Below, piece after piece: positions 23,401-35,650 of a stretch of DNA of 64,000 bases. Under the pieces are notes generated by a model, which was not told where the DNA came from, ran no database searches, and was given only the letters and a program-made list of their open reading frames with translations. The stretch is from Limnanthes douglasii subsp. nivea (Eukaryota > Streptophyta > Magnoliopsida > Brassicales > Limnanthaceae): positions 214,177,530 through 214,241,529 of the forward strand of contig JAUPFV010000001.1 in the NCBI GenBank assembly GCA_036936605.1, in the 5' to 3' direction. Position 1 is the stretch's first letter. The number at the start of each line of letters is the position of its first letter. Position numbers and translations under genes: made by a program.

Positions 23401-23699
23401 TCTTCCCTTTTAATTAAACATCTAGTGTATTTACATATCTTTTACTTGAGCAATTCGAAAGAGTTGTTGTTGTGTCTCCTCCAAATATTGTTGATGACTC
23501 AAAAAAATTACATAGTCCGAAGACCCTTCCATTTTCTTCGTTTACCATTCCGAAAACCCTTCCATTTTCTTCATTTACCATTCGAACTTATTTATGGTCC
23601 AGATCCGGATCTAGGTACTCCGAATCTACGTCGAATCGTTTTTACAACTGTTTAGTTATTACAATGGCTTGCTCTCCTTTCGAGACCTTTGTGGTTGTT

Positions 23700-25267
23700 T
23701 TCGACTGTTAGTTTGTACCCTGCTAACACTCGCCCCTGACATGTTCAAATTTCGATTCATGCTCGAACCCTTAGACTTCACAAAGGTCGTCAATTTCCCA
23801 TTTTCAATTAACATATGAATTTCTTGGTTTAATGGTATACAATCCGTTGTGTTGTGTCATGTATCATCATGATACTTGCAGAAGCGAGTATTTCGGTTCT
23901 CCCTTGGAGTCTCCATAGGCAGGGGTCTTTGGAATTGTATATTATCTTTGGTTTTATCATAGATTATTGCCGCATTTTCTACTAGTTTTGCAAAATAACT
24001 AGGAAACCCCTGATTGGCTCTTGGTTTAGACTATCAAGATTGATTTGATTTGGATTGATCGGATCCTTAACCAGATTCTCGAGGTCGAGTGTTAGAGGAA
24101 ACATGAGACTGACCAGCATTTTGTTGCTGCGAGGTAGGCGTTTGAGGTTTATTTTATCCAGGATCCCTTAATAACTTGGTTTCCTCTAACGTGATTTGTT
24201 TTCCAACTTGATTCAAAAACGCACCCCAAGTTTCCTTCTTTTTCCTTGTGACAGCGTCACCTAAATCAATAAATAGTCCTTGCCTAAGTGAGACAATGGC
24301 TACCTGCTTATAGCAATCAGCCATACCATCTTTAGGTTTGAAAAACTAACTGATGTACTCTTTCAATGTTTATGTACCTAACTGATAATAGCAAATTATG
24401 GTGTCGTCATTCCCCCTTATTTATTTTCTCCTTACGAATTTCCTTCTAAAGGTCATCGAGAACATGTCAAAAAATTTAATCGACCTTTCCTGAAGCCTAT
24501 TGTACTATTTCAACGCAATGTCTTTAAAGGTTTGGGAAAAAGCTCGACACATAATTTTATCATCATTGTTGAAACTCATCATAATTTTTTTGAATTGTTC
24601 AAACAAAATCTTTGCGATAGTGGTGACTGTCGCCAATTGCAGGCCCTTACAAAACTGGTGAATCTCACCCAAATTTGCAAATATGCCAGGTTCGGATCTG
24701 ACGGTGAATGGTTCACTTAGAATTGTTCTATATTATGGTCCACTGATCCTTTAGGTTTTCCTCGTTAATCAACCTTCTTGATTTTGTGATATTTTTTACC
24801 CGATGTATCCCGATTTGTTATTTTTTTTTGTTTTGACTTGCAAATTTCTTCTTTTGATGCTTGTCCTGGTGCTTATCTTTCTTATTATTCTGATAGTAAT
24901 GACTACTCGAAGAAGATGAGAAGGAACCAGTCGATGAAGACGAATATTTTTTAGACTCCGATGAGCTAGATTCATCGTCAACTTGTGGATCTTTCCTAGA
25001 GAGTTAGTAATTTTTAGAAGAATGATCCATGAGAGATTGCTTCAGATTCTTGGATAGATTATCTCCAGGATTCACCATGTCTTTATTATCCCGTCGATGT
25101 ATTTTCATTGCTTCAATTTCTCTTTGCAACTCGGCGAACTCATCTCGTAGCTGAGTTCTTTCCTTATTTTCATCATTTCTAGACGAAGCTCTTATATGTG
25201 CTTCTCCGACCTCACCCTTCTCTTCCATATGACCATCTTCATTTATTAGGGGAAAATCATCTAGCAT
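23700..25267 (-). pseudogene. Element A gag (broken)
   Basis: The N-terminal charged helix is open at 25267-25004 (RTQLRDEFAELQREIEAMKI). The capsid region (about 24800-24240) and a zinc-knuckle-like CKYH...H...DC segment near 23840-23890 can be read only with frameshifts and stops. ENGKLTTFVKS downstream matches the gag C-termini of C and E. Confidence 0.65.
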
Positions 25268-25339
25268 TTCATATTCATGTCTAAAATGTTTTAGTAAATA
25301 TTTGGGAAATTTTGATTTTTTGCAATTCGGGTGTCCTTG

Positions 25340-25813
25340 CTCCTACTGCAGTCGCCAATCTGATGTAGTAGAAAATTGGTTAAAAAGGTAACTTTGGTAA
25401 TTCGGGGGAATATCTTAGGGTTCTTTTGTTAGTTTATCCAAAGTATTTAATTTGATCTATCTTAGAGAGGAAATATAATTTGGTTGGTTCAAGGTGTTTC
25501 ACATACCTCATTAATGAGATGATGTCAGGTCATATATAGTCCAAATTAGAATTATGGGCTGGGTTAAACACTAAACCACTTTCATTAATCACTCAGGTTT
25601 CGGGTCAAGTCCAAGTATTATAGGGTCATTTATCGTGTTTTAGTAAGCTTAGTCACCTTAACAATAAATCCGTTTGACTTTTTGTTCCATCACTGCTGTT
25701 CGAATAATACTTCGAACTCATGTCCAAAATGCCCTCCGACCATTTTTCCAAATTTCCCTTCAAATTAATATGTCCTTATGTATAAACTTCTCTAAAAAAC
25801 GTTTGACCCATCA
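25340..25813 (-). repeat. Element A 5' LTR and primer-binding site
   Basis: LTR 25361-25813 (453 bp) runs from TGATGGGTCAAACG to CTACTACATCA in element orientation. Two bases later TTGGCGACTGCAGTAGG (about 25342-25358) is the PBS. No second copy of this LTR exists in the window. Confidence 0.72.
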
Positions 25814-26099
25814 GTAAAGCTATGATAGAGAAAAAAGGTAATAATTGACATCGCATCTCAACCAACATATTGTACATGATTACTTAGAATAATACGTGTG
25901 GGGTCCCGATGCTAATACCATCTTAGAGGTTTTTGAATGTATTTAGTAGGGCAACCACAAAATTAGTAGTACAATTAGACGTGGACGTGGTTTTAAGTCA
26001 ACAGGAATTCAAGAAGAAACGTTAGTGCTTGTACGTGATACTGGATGCACCTGATTAGAAATGCATTTGCTTAGATTACATGCATGTCATAGTATCGAC

Positions 26100-27750
26100 A
26101 CTGCATCAATGAATTGTGTACATAATGGATGGAAACTTTTGGGTAATAAAAGTAAAAAAAATAGAACATCAAATGAGTGTTATGAACCTTACGAGATATC
26201 AATCAGTAGAATCTATCATTTTCTTTGATGATATGAATGATCCAAAAGAGGTCTTTCACCTAATCAAATCAGGGGAAAAAGTGGACTGCATCAACGTGGA
26301 GGAAAATAAATTCCTTCTCTTTGTCACAGATATACCAATCAACCTCATTTATATGTCATAATATATTTATACATAGAATTTTTTGATCGATCGAACAAAA
26401 TATGAGGTCATTACCCCAACAAAAAACATAATCAATAGTGGGTGAGGTAAGTAGAATCATATCAGTTAGTCACATCATGGAAGTATATTATCCATTATGG
26501 ACAACCAACCTAGTCTTAGATATTAAGAATAATGTTAAATAGAGGACGTGTTTTGATTTCAATGACTTGAGCAAAGTATGTTTGGATGATATGTTTCCTT
26601 TTTGAAGAATTGATCAATGAGTAGATCCAACTTCATTAAAAAAAAATGCTATGCTTCATGGATGATAATTCAGGTTATAATCAAATTCCAATGCATCAAG
26701 ATGAACAAGAATACGCCATATTCGTCACTGATAGTGGACTTTATTGCTATAAATTTATAACTTTCGGGTTAAAAATGATGGATCTCATATAAGAGGTTAG
26801 TCAACAAATGTTTTGAAACTTAATTTGATCAAAGCCAACATGTTTGTATTAATGATATGATGGTCATTAGCAAACAATATAAAGACAATTTGATGATCTT
26901 CAAACTTTTGCCAACATCAAAAGAACCAAATTGAAGCTTAATGTAGAGACATCTACCTTTGTTGTAAGGTTTGGGAAGTTTCTGGGTTATATGGTCAGTG
27001 AGACATGTATAAAGGCATACTTCACATAAACTTTTGAACTTGTCTAGAATGGAACCTCTCAAAACACAAAAAACATTGAGATGAGGGAATAATGGTTTGG
27101 TGTATTGAACATATTCATCACAAGAGCCGCATATAGGTGTCAACCATTATTTCCTATACTAAAGTGATTTGGGATATTCAATTAGATTACAGCTTATGAT
27201 GAAGCTTTCAAAAATATCAAAGCCTTTATGACCTCTCCAAAAGTATTAAGAAAACTGAAGTCTAGTGAGTCTTTTTTATTTATATTTATCAGTATCTGAT
27301 TATACTATTACTGAAGTTCTAGTTAGAGAAGAATGAAATAAAATCTATGACAATATATTATGTTCGAAAGTATTTATTAGGCGTCGAGATTCGTTACCTA
27401 CAACTAAAGAAACTTTCTTTGGGCCTAGTAGTTGCGGCCAAGAATATGAGATGCTGCTATGAGCTCATACTATTAAAATACTAAATTTATTCTCTTTAAG
27501 AACTTTATTATAAAAGTTTGATATTTCTAGGAGACTCACCACATGTTCAGTTAAAATAAGAGAATATGAATTCAAATTTGATATGAGAATTGCAATTAAT
27601 GCTCAGGCTTTGGGAGACTTCTTAACAAAGTTATGTTAAAAAAATACAGTGCATTCAGCAGAACACACAAAATCAGCTTGGCATATAATATCCCTGACAT
27701 GAGAAATTACGAGCCAACCTACTAAAATTTGTTTTTCTGCTTCTAACATT
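26100..27750 (+). pseudogene. Element G: decayed Ty3/gypsy pol on the plus strand, first part
   Basis: Heavily mutated RT and RNase H. Readable motifs in order: FDFNDLSKVCLDDMFPF (about 26550), the region before CIND at 26845-26856 (normally YxDD), LGYMVSET (26985), YDEAFKNIKAFMTSPKVL (27195), LGLVVAAKNMRCCYEL (27420) and FDMRIAINAQALGDFLTKL (27575). A 26116-26361 frame upstream may be the protease-RT linker but has no motif I can name. The coding sequence breaks at element C's end (27750) and resumes at 38004. Confidence 0.72.
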
Positions 27751-28110
27751 TGGTGAGTGTAGACTTTGCCTTTGTAAATTGTTATAAGAGAATTCTAGAG
27801 AGAGAAAGAGTTAAAGAGTTTTTAGAGAGATAAAATTGAAGTACAAATGAGTTTAGTAGAAAAAGTGTTCAACTTCTTTATTAGGTTAACCTTGCCCTTT
27901 ATATAGAGGAGCCTAGATTTAGCCTTAAAGTGAAATTTGTTACAAAAGAGGACAAACTGCTCTTTAATCCTTAACAATTATACATAGTCACAAATGTTCT
28001 CTAAAACTTACATTATATATAATTTAAGGACTAAACTTACATTATTTACATTTTAATCCTTAAATTTACATCATTTACAACTTAATCCTTAAAATCTTAC
28101 TTCCATATCA
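27751..28110 (-). repeat. Element C 3' LTR
   Basis: 360 bp matching 37619-38003 in the same orientation. It starts TGATATGGAAGTA in element orientation and ends ACTCACCA. It lacks the extra 26-bp unit of the 5' LTR. Confidence 0.9.
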
Positions 28111-28122
28111 AAAGCCCCTAGT
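28111..28122 (-). promoter_or_regulatory. Element C polypurine tract
   Basis: ACTAGGGGCTTT in element orientation directly before the 3' LTR. It shares GGGGCT with the tracts of B and D. Confidence 0.7.
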
Positions 28123-28561
28123 TCTCATGTCATTAAATGATTGAGAACTAAAATATCTTCGAATTCTTCCATACGTTATATCAATTGTTGTAATACAAAC
28201 TCGAAGTCCAAAAATCAATGTCAATTAGAAGATGCAAATTAGAAGCAACCATTTGAAGCGGGGTAAAAAACAAATACCAGTTGGAAGCAACTAAAATATG
28301 ATATATCCTCAAAGCCAAAAAATTTCTTCGAATCATTATGGAAATAGAGCTCCTCGAAATGTAATCATCGACTTTTATGAAAACAATATACAAATGTAAT
28401 TGTTTCATATTACCGTTCGAATCTATCATAACTATATAGCCTCTAGACTCATAGCTAGATTCCTAGTCTTACAGATGTCGAGCTCCTAGTCTCCTTACCG
28501 CTTTGTATTCTGCCTTATCACCATCAGAGCCCCTCCCTCTTCGCACATCTTCTTTTCTTTC

Positions 28562-28568
28562 TATAAAT
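28562..28568 (+). promoter_or_regulatory. Candidate TATA box of element C antisense gene
   Basis: TATAAAT about 450 bp downstream of the 3' LTR edge and about 240 bp before the first alignable residues of the plus-strand gene. B and D have TATA boxes in the same place. No G-box was seen here. Confidence 0.45.
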
Positions 28569-28799
28569 TCAATCAATAGCCTCATTTTTCATTCTCACAA
28601 CACAAATCATTTGAGATAGAATTCAAGCGCTTGGCTACCTTTATCGCGTTCCTCATTGTTTCCAGTATATTCATCAGAAAAAACCAAACTTTCTGATCAA
28701 AACTCATCTTATTCGATCAATCTTTATCCGGTTTGTGAGAAAAAACCAAAAAACCAGAAGATCCAAATATAACATACCCAAGAAGCCAAAATCTCCAGA

Positions 28800-31665
28800 A
28801 CATGATAACAACTTAGTCATCAGATCGTACGACTAATTTTACATTACTCAAAGAGCGGAGGAATATAGAGCTGCAGGATTAATCAATAGCGTTCCTGTTA
28901 GAACAACCACCAAAACAATTTACTACAATAATATCGATCCAACCAAAACTCCTGTTTTTTCTCCTTCTCTGATAATCAAAGAGCGTTCCTCTTCCAAAAT
29001 CCTAGGTCTCAAAACACCTCGAGCCTCTTCATCTCAAAGTAAAATTTCTCCTTTGATTAGGGAAGAATCTTCTTTAAGGCAAGCATCAAATACTCCTTCC
29101 TTGAATCATTCTTTAACAACCAGAAAATAAGAACTTTTATTGCCATGGTAGACGATTCAGAACTTATTCCAATTTCCCCCCCTTCAAACCCAGATACTGA
29201 AGTTCCTACTCAGAGAGAAGTAACTGAGGAAGTTCTTCAAATAAATAACCCTTCGCAAGAAACTGTGAATCCATTACCTCAACAGTCTGGAGAAGAAACA
29301 TCAAGGGCCAATGAAGCTGATTTCGAGGCTACCAGAACCGATCTCGAGCTGAATCCGATGATGGGAACTCATAAAATACCCAGAAGCCTCGGAAAGAAAA
29401 AGATTCTTGCTTTTTTTTTCCGAAGAAGAAAGAGCTACAATTGGCAGAAACTTAAGAGATCTCGAGGCTAAATACATTATTGCTCTGAAAAAAGTTTGGT
29501 ATATATATATATATTACAAAGATAGCCCAGCTTCATCTCTAAAGAATCAATAGGGAATGGGAGATAATATAACTGTTCAACTACCTAAAGAAGGATAAAC
29601 TCCCTTAGACTGCAAAGATGACGAGCTAATAGTCTACCCCGAAATCATCAATTGGGGTCTTCAGTTTCAACTGGATCCTATGATCGTGGAATACTTTGAA
29701 CTTCTCAACTTATGCCTTACTCAAGTGACACTGAATCAATGGTTAACCCTTATGTTAGTGATAATGGTGTGTCGACTATCTTAAATTCCAATCAGTATCA
29801 AGGATTTCATCTCTTTGACTCAACTATCGAAAGGTCCAAAACTTGCTTTTTATTACCTCACCATGGTGGATGACCTCAAAATCATCGATAACCTATTAGA
29901 AGATGATAAATTCTGGAAGCAGAAGTTCATTTTTATATCAAGAGCATGGGAGAATGGCAAAGAAATTTCAGATGCTAATCCTTCAAAGCTAAATCTCATC
30001 TGGAGAAGCAATCATAAGCACTTCAAAACTTTTATACTCTGAAATAAATTATATCTTTTGCCTTTCTCTTTCCTTAATTTTCTGCTTGCATGATTATTCA
30101 AGATATTTAGAGGCGTTATTCAGCACGTCGACCAGCTGCTAAGGATATATTCCAAAAATTTACTGATTGGGCTGAGAAAGAATGGAATAATGCGTTCCAC
30201 ATTGCCTTCCAGCTCATCGATTTCCTTAACTGCCACATGTTCACTATCTTAGACGGTGCCTTGCCACCTCGAAATTTGATGTCAGAGCCCGATCCGAAGA
30301 TAGTCTGCAAAAGGTTAGTTCATCCCGATTGTAAAGTCTTCCTTCCTATTCGCAATTGATCAGAGAGTCATTTACCAAAAAAGAAGAAAGAAAAGGACAA
30401 CAAATAAAAGAAAGGTAAAAAGACAGCTAGCACATATGGTGCTAGCCCTTCAACTCCATCGAGGCCAAAGCCTTTAAAAATAAAAACTGCAGAACAAGTT
30501 CTCTCACCCATCGAAGAGGGTAAAGATCAAGAACCGTCTTCGAAGAAAAAGAAAGCTTCTTCCAATTCCCATGGAAAGAAAAAGAAACAAGCAAAAATCA
30601 CTTTGTATACACTGATTGATGAAGAAGAAAACACTACTGCTGAAAACCAACAAAACCGTTTGGTCGAAGAGCAGACAGCAAATAGCAGCATCGTGATCAT
30701 CATCGAAGACAATGCTATTGACAAAAATCAAAATGCTGAAAACTTTGATCCTAATAGTTTCATTTATTTTGAGAACACTGAAGCGCTTTCTGGTGAAGAA
30801 GACCCCGTTCTTCAAGTCATTCAAAATCATATGCTTGATTTTGGAAGACCTACACCTGTCGAGGCGTCTTCAGAAATTACATGTCCTCCCGTGCCAACCA
30901 AAACTTTAGATATCATTTAATGTCCTAGTTCAACAGAAATATAAATTCCTCCTCCTTCTTCAAATCTTGTGATCGTTGTTTCACTTCAACCATTTACTGA
31001 TCTCGACATTGCAGCAAAAGAACTTGCTTCCCAAGTTGAATCTTCTCAAACCATCTAAAACAATTGGCTAAAGACATGGTCTATTACAAAGGATCTTATG
31101 AAGTTGAGAAAAAAATTAAGAGAAGATTTGCAGAGCAATGTGGTTGAGCAATTTCATTTGTATGAAGTAGCAAGGTCTGAGCTTATAAAAGGAGCTTTCA
31201 GTATGAAAAATCATTTGTGAATAACACATACGGTTGATAAAGAATTGCTGATGATTTCTCATGAAAATGATATAAATAAGCTTAAAACTGATCATACTAC
31301 TGAACTGGCTGTTGAAATATCCAAATCCAAAGGTCTGCAAAATTCTCTTACCTTTGTGAGGCAAAAAATAAAGAATTGACTGAAGAGATAGCTAAACTGA
31401 AGAAATATTTCGAGGAGGAAAAAGTTGTTGCTATTGCTGCTGCCAAAGCTGAACTTTCAAAAGACATGCTGGCTGTTATTAACAATGGAAAGAAACAACC
31501 ATTCTCCTTCTTCGAGAACTTCACACTACTCATCTAAAAATCAACGTCACAAGTTTTTGGAACGACATTCCCATCGAAAAGCGGCCAAGTGAAGCTTTCG
31601 ACCCTATCCCTGATTCATCATCTTCAGAAGAACAATCATCCGAGGAAGATGAATCGTCTAACTAA
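28800..31665 (+). pseudogene. Element C antisense gene (Transposase_28-like domain, coiled coil, acidic tail)
   Basis: The N-terminus around 28830-29140 aligns with D and B at QRAEEYRAAGLINS. 29145-29471 is Pro/Glu-rich linker. The globular domain spans 29455-30040: RDLEAKYIIALKKV, DELIVYPEIINWGLQFQLDP, VEYFELLNLCLTQVTLNQW, DDLKIIDNLLEDDKFWKQKFIFISRAW. The intron present in A, B and D has lost its GT donor here (the cognate site near 30025-30030 reads CAAAAC), so this copy could not splice there. 30115-30300 encodes FTDWAEKEWNNAFHIA across a frame change, 30380-30600 is Lys-rich, and 30603-30920 acidic. 30990-31550 is a broken coiled coil and SSSSEEQSSEEDESSN ends the frame at 31665. Several stops. 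Confidence 0.72.
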
Positions 31666-31829
31666 CTTTATCATTTTTTTGTATTTATCAGATTAGGAAT
31701 TTGCATTTTGTATTTTAAAGAATTAATCTAATCGACAAATGATTTCCTTATTTTGTTATTTTTATTCTCTTCACATATTATCCGAAGGTAAATTTTAAAA
31801 TAAATATATCTTAAGTACTTGAATTTTCA

Positions 31830-32000
31830 ACATATAATTATAAATTGTAAACTTACCACTTCAAATACCTTAATGAAATTGGCGAACATGGTTGCGCTTC
31901 GGAAAACTCTCAGCGCGTTATTAAGCGTTACACTTCGAAAAACTATAATGTGCTTATTAAACATGGTTGTTTCTACGAAAAGTGTTATAGACACTTCAGA
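31830..32000. repeat. Diverged tandem repeat at the convergence point of element C
   Basis: Short imperfect units of roughly 45 bp containing CTTCGRAAAACT and RCGTTATTAAGC or TGCTTATTAAAC, between the plus-strand gene and pol. Confidence 0.5.
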
Positions 32001-32130
32001 ATATTCTACTCTTAACCAACCTCAAAGATGATCAGTATTTGATAAGTTGCTAAGATAGTTTTATTCAAGCATGTGTAAACAACCATTGGCCAAACACGAA
32101 TTTGATTGATAATATTGAATTTCGTACACA

Positions 32131-32180
32131 TCGCCTCGTTAAAACCTTCCCGGGCCAACATGATAAGAAAGAGTGCGCTA
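32131..32180. other. Conserved convergence block, element C copy
   Basis: CGCCTCGTTAAAACCTTCCC followed by GGGCCAACATGATAAGAAAGAGTGCGC. The CATTAAAACCT core is mutated to CGTTAAAACCT, but the downstream AAGAAAGAGTRYGC is shared with D. Confidence 0.65.
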
Positions 32181-32221
32181 TTCGAAAATAAAAATTCCAA
32201 AATACAAAAACATATCTACTC

Positions 32222-33365
32222 TCAATAAATCTTCAAGTGTTGTATATTCCATGGATGTTGAAGCATCCTCCCCTCAAAATCACAAAGACGATAAGACCCT
32301 AACTTTATCCTTTCAACAACTGTATAGGGCCCTTCCCAATTCAAAGCCATTTTTCCGAGGTTCTTCTCCTTTGTGTGCAAGAATACTTTTCTCAATATCT
32401 TATCACCTTCTTTAAAATCTCTTCTCTCCACCTTTGAATCATATCTATTCCTCATAAGAGTTTGATAGTGAATTGCATTCAAATGAGTTCGAACTCTTTT
32501 CTCCTCAATCAAATCTAAATTCGCCCTTCGAACTTCATCATTGGATCTATTAGAATATTGATATATTCTAAAAGATGACATCATAGATTCTATTGGGGCT
32601 GATTGCATCCATTCTATATGCCAAAGCAAAAGGAGTCTCTTTTGTTTCCTCTTTAGGAGTTGTCTGATAAGCCCAAAACACCTCTTGCAAATAGTTTGGC
32701 CATTTTCCTATTACCCCCGTCAAATTCTTCTTCAAGCCATCTAAAATTGTTTTGTTTGTTATCTCCACTTGTCTATTAGCTTGAGGATGAAAAGTCATCG
32801 AAAAACATTGTTGAATTCCTTTAGAATTACCAAATGAAGCCATCTCCTTGTTATTAAAGTGAGGGCCAAAACGACAAAAAATGTTGTTCACAATAAACTT
32901 GATCGCGTCCTTTGCTTTTGTCCCTGATAACGGCTCTGCCTCTGCCCACTTTGTAAAATAATCCACCCCTACAATTATCATATGTCTTCTTCTAGAAGCC
33001 ATTAGCAAAGGACCCACCAAATCAATTCCCCATCTATCAAATGGTACCGCATCAGATTTAGACATAAGTGGCACCGTTGGCCTATGAATAAAATTAGGAA
33101 ATCTTTGACATGCATCACAACTTCGAACTAAATTCTTAGCATCATTCATGATTGTAGGCCAATAGAATCCAACAAGTAAAACTCGACGTGACAGAGCTTT
33201 GAACCCACAATGAGCTGACCCTTCACCATCATGCAATTCTGCTAACACTTCTTGTGATTCTTGCGTGCTTATATATCGTAATAATGGCTTGCTCAATGCC
33301 TTTTTATACAATATTCCATCCAGTACTATATATCGAAAGGCTTTACTTCTCAATTTTTTCGCCAA
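32222..33365 (-). pseudogene. Element C integrase (second catalytic Asp deleted)
   Basis: The 33365-32568 frame contains the zinc-binding region (ELHDGEGSAHCGFKAL, SCDACQRF), the first catalytic Asp in GVDYFTKWAEAEPL, and GIQQCFSMTFHPQANRQVEITN with the presumed Glu. Near 32863-32871 about ten codons are missing: CRFG joins directly to GPHFNN, removing the IPRKIxxDN segment with the second Asp. The C-terminal part 32629-32222 has FKEGDKILRKVFL and MLQHPWNIQHLKIY. This is the longest readable integrase in the window. Confidence 0.88.
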
Positions 33366-33870
33366 TTGTGAATCATCTGGTAATGTTCCTTGAGTAAAAA
33401 AACTGAGAATGTCTGATCGCCAATCGCCTCTGATTACTTCAGATGTAACAAAAATTCCTCTATACTTCAGATCGCTAAGGATATTCTTCTTTGGAAGCGG
33501 TATTTGCTAAAGAATCAGCCACCATGTTACTCTCTCGACCAATATATTCCACAAAAACATCGTCAAACATAAGCATTAAATTCCGAAGTTCCCGAAGATA
33601 TAAAATTGAACGATCATTTCTTGCTTTGGAAAATCTAGATACCTGATTTGCTAACAACTGAGAATCCGTTTCCAAGCGTACTAAAGTTTCTCCACAAATT
33701 TTTGCCAATCTTAAACCTGCCAGAGTAGCTTCGTATTCAGCTTCATTTTTTAAAGTATGAAAACCAAATTTAATAGATTGAATCACCGTTTCTCTAGTTG
33801 GAGCTATTAATTGAACCCCGTCACTGCACCCTGAAACACTAATTCCTCCATCTGTTCGGACAACCCACCT
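33366..33870 (-). pseudogene. Element C second (Tat-type) RNase H
   Basis: Reads WVVRTDGGISVSGCSDGVQL (about 33870), NEAEYEATLAGLRLAKICGE, LETDSQLLANQVS and EYIGRESNMVADSLANTAS. The Asp, Glu, Asp series expected of the domain is visible. 33475-33786 is open. Confidence 0.85.
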
Positions 33871-34830
33871 CGAATTTACTAGAGTATCCTCTTTACTTTC
33901 TTCCTCATTTGATCGGCTTGAATGGTATTCAACAACAACAATCTGCTAGTGCTTGCTCCTTTATTGTTGTTCGAGGTGTAAACAAAATGTCATAGTCCTC
34001 CAACTCTGCGATGTACAAATAGCTTCTCCCCATTTCGAGGTTTTGACAAAATTTCTAGTGATGACAACAAATTTTTAATGTTTGTGAATGCAACCTCACA
34101 TTCCGATGTCCATTCAAACCTTCTTGGTCCTCGTAAAACTTGAAAGAAAGGAAAGCATTTGTCAGAAAACCTAGAAATAAATTGATTAAGTGTTGTTAAC
34201 CGTCCTGTCAGAATTTGCACTTCTTTGATGGACCGAGGTGAATTCATTGTTATCAAGGCTTTCAACTGTTTTAGGTCATCCTTTTTCACTAATGAAAAAC
34301 CCAAAAACTTCCCCGACCGAACTCAGAAGGTACATTTTTCAGGATTTAACTTTAACCTGATTGCCCTTAAATTCAAAAAATCTTCCTCTAAATCATCAAG
34401 ATGCACTTCATCCTTTGAGTAGTAAAAGCTTTGTTCATGAATCTCTGATAAGTAGCTCCAGCATTTTCAATCCAAATGGCATAACCCTATAACAATACAA
34501 GCCCCTATCAGTTATGAAAGTTGTGCATTATTGATCCTTTGGATCCATTTGAATTTGATTATACACTGCAAAAGAATCCATGAAAGTTAAAATTTTATTG
34601 CCTGAGGTAGAGCCAATCAACTGATTTATTTGAGGAACAGGAAATGGATCTTTCGGACAAGCTCGATTCAAATCTGTAAAATCCACACACATTCTCCATT
34701 TCCCATTCTTCTTTTTTACCATTACCGGATTTGTCGTCCACAAAGGATATTGTGACTCCCTTATGTGTCTGACCTTAGATAATCGATCCACCTCGGCAAC
34801 AATCACTTCTGCTTTTTCTGAGGAAAACGC
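33871..34830 (-). pseudogene. Element C reverse transcriptase and remnant first RNase H (active-site segment deleted)
   Basis: RT begins at 34806: AEVDRLSKVRHIRESQYPLW, VDFTDLNRACPKDPFPVPQI. A stop near 34528 and frameshifts follow. Between NKAFTTQ and KDEVHLDDLEED (about 34410-34430) the segment that holds YxDD in the other copies is absent, so the polymerase is dead. The thumb and connection follow (RSIKEVQILTGRLTTLNQFISRF). The first RNase H stops at GEKLFVHR and is joined by a deletion near 34005 to its own C-terminal tail. Confidence 0.82.
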
Positions 34831-35124
34831 TCTTCTTTTTCTGAATAACCGGCTTGACCTTTGGATTAATAGCCAAGTTGTGACGAATTACCTCAATTGG
34901 GACTCCTATTATATCCTCTGTCTTCCAAGCGTAGACATCCAAATTAGAAGATAAAAAATCCAGCAGTTATTGACGTAGAAGCGGGGTTAATAAGGTTCCA
35001 ATTCGAAGCATTTTTCCCTCCGAAAAAGTAAACTCCTCAATTTCTTCACTTACCGTTAAAGATCCTAGGGTTTCCATCGATCGTCAACCCTTTCTTCTAA
35101 ATATGAAGGCATCCCTTCTAACTG

Positions 35125-35650
35125 CTATTCATGCATTAAGTCTTCACTGTTGGATCCTCGGATCCGAAATGCAGTGACATAACATTCCCTAGCTACCTTC
35201 TGGTTGCGTCGAACAACCTCACTCCGATCTCCAACCACATACTTAAAACATTGAATGAACTGTGGATACAACCCATACATTCTTGAAAGCCATGATCTTT
35301 CAAAAATTGCATTGTAACTCGTGGGACAATCCACCATCACAAAAAGTACCTAGACCTTTTTCTTAAGTGGTCTTTTTCCCAAACTTACTTCACCCTCGAA
35401 TTCTCCAACAACACAAGCTGTTAAACCCGTGAATCCTATAATTGTCCGATCTGATTGAGAAATTATTGGTGGATTTTCCATTTGGTCATAGGTGGACTTA
35501 AAAAGAACATTAGCAGAACTTCTCGTATCAATTAGCACACGTCGAATTTCGATGCCAGCCACCTCTGCTCCAATAACCACAACATCTTCATGTGGTCCTG
35601 TTGTACCTCGTAGATAATCTTCATCAAACAAAATGAAAGGAATAGCTTTT
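35125..35650 (-). pseudogene. Element C aspartic protease (active-site Gly replaced by Arg)
   Basis: GPHEDVVVIGAEVAGIEIRR leads to LIDTRSSANVLF, where the catalytic DTG triad reads DTR (the Arg codon is at 35521-35523). SYNAIFERSWLSRMYG follows in the next frame. Gly in this position is essential in retropepsins, so this copy is inactive. Confidence 0.82.

Larger units (their letters stand above)
5875..25813 (-). mobile_element. Element A: Tat-type Ty3/gypsy retrotransposon, 3' end truncated, interrupted by element B
   Basis: Minus-strand gypsy element whose 5' LTR is at 25361-25813. Primer-binding site, gag, protease, RT, RNase H, second RNase H and integrase follow leftward to about 19620. 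A convergent plus-strand gene occupies 18754-19035 and continues at 6584-8384, because element B sits inside it (8385-18753). The domain order and the second RNase H support the Tat lineage. The 3' LTR is not found on the left side, so the element is truncated there; 5875 is my best guess of the limit. Almost every frame is broken. Confidence 0.75.

Noticed and set aside
30504..30830. Hydrophobic minus-strand frame that looks like membrane segments
   Set aside because: It is the complement of the Lys/Glu-rich linker of element C's antisense gene.
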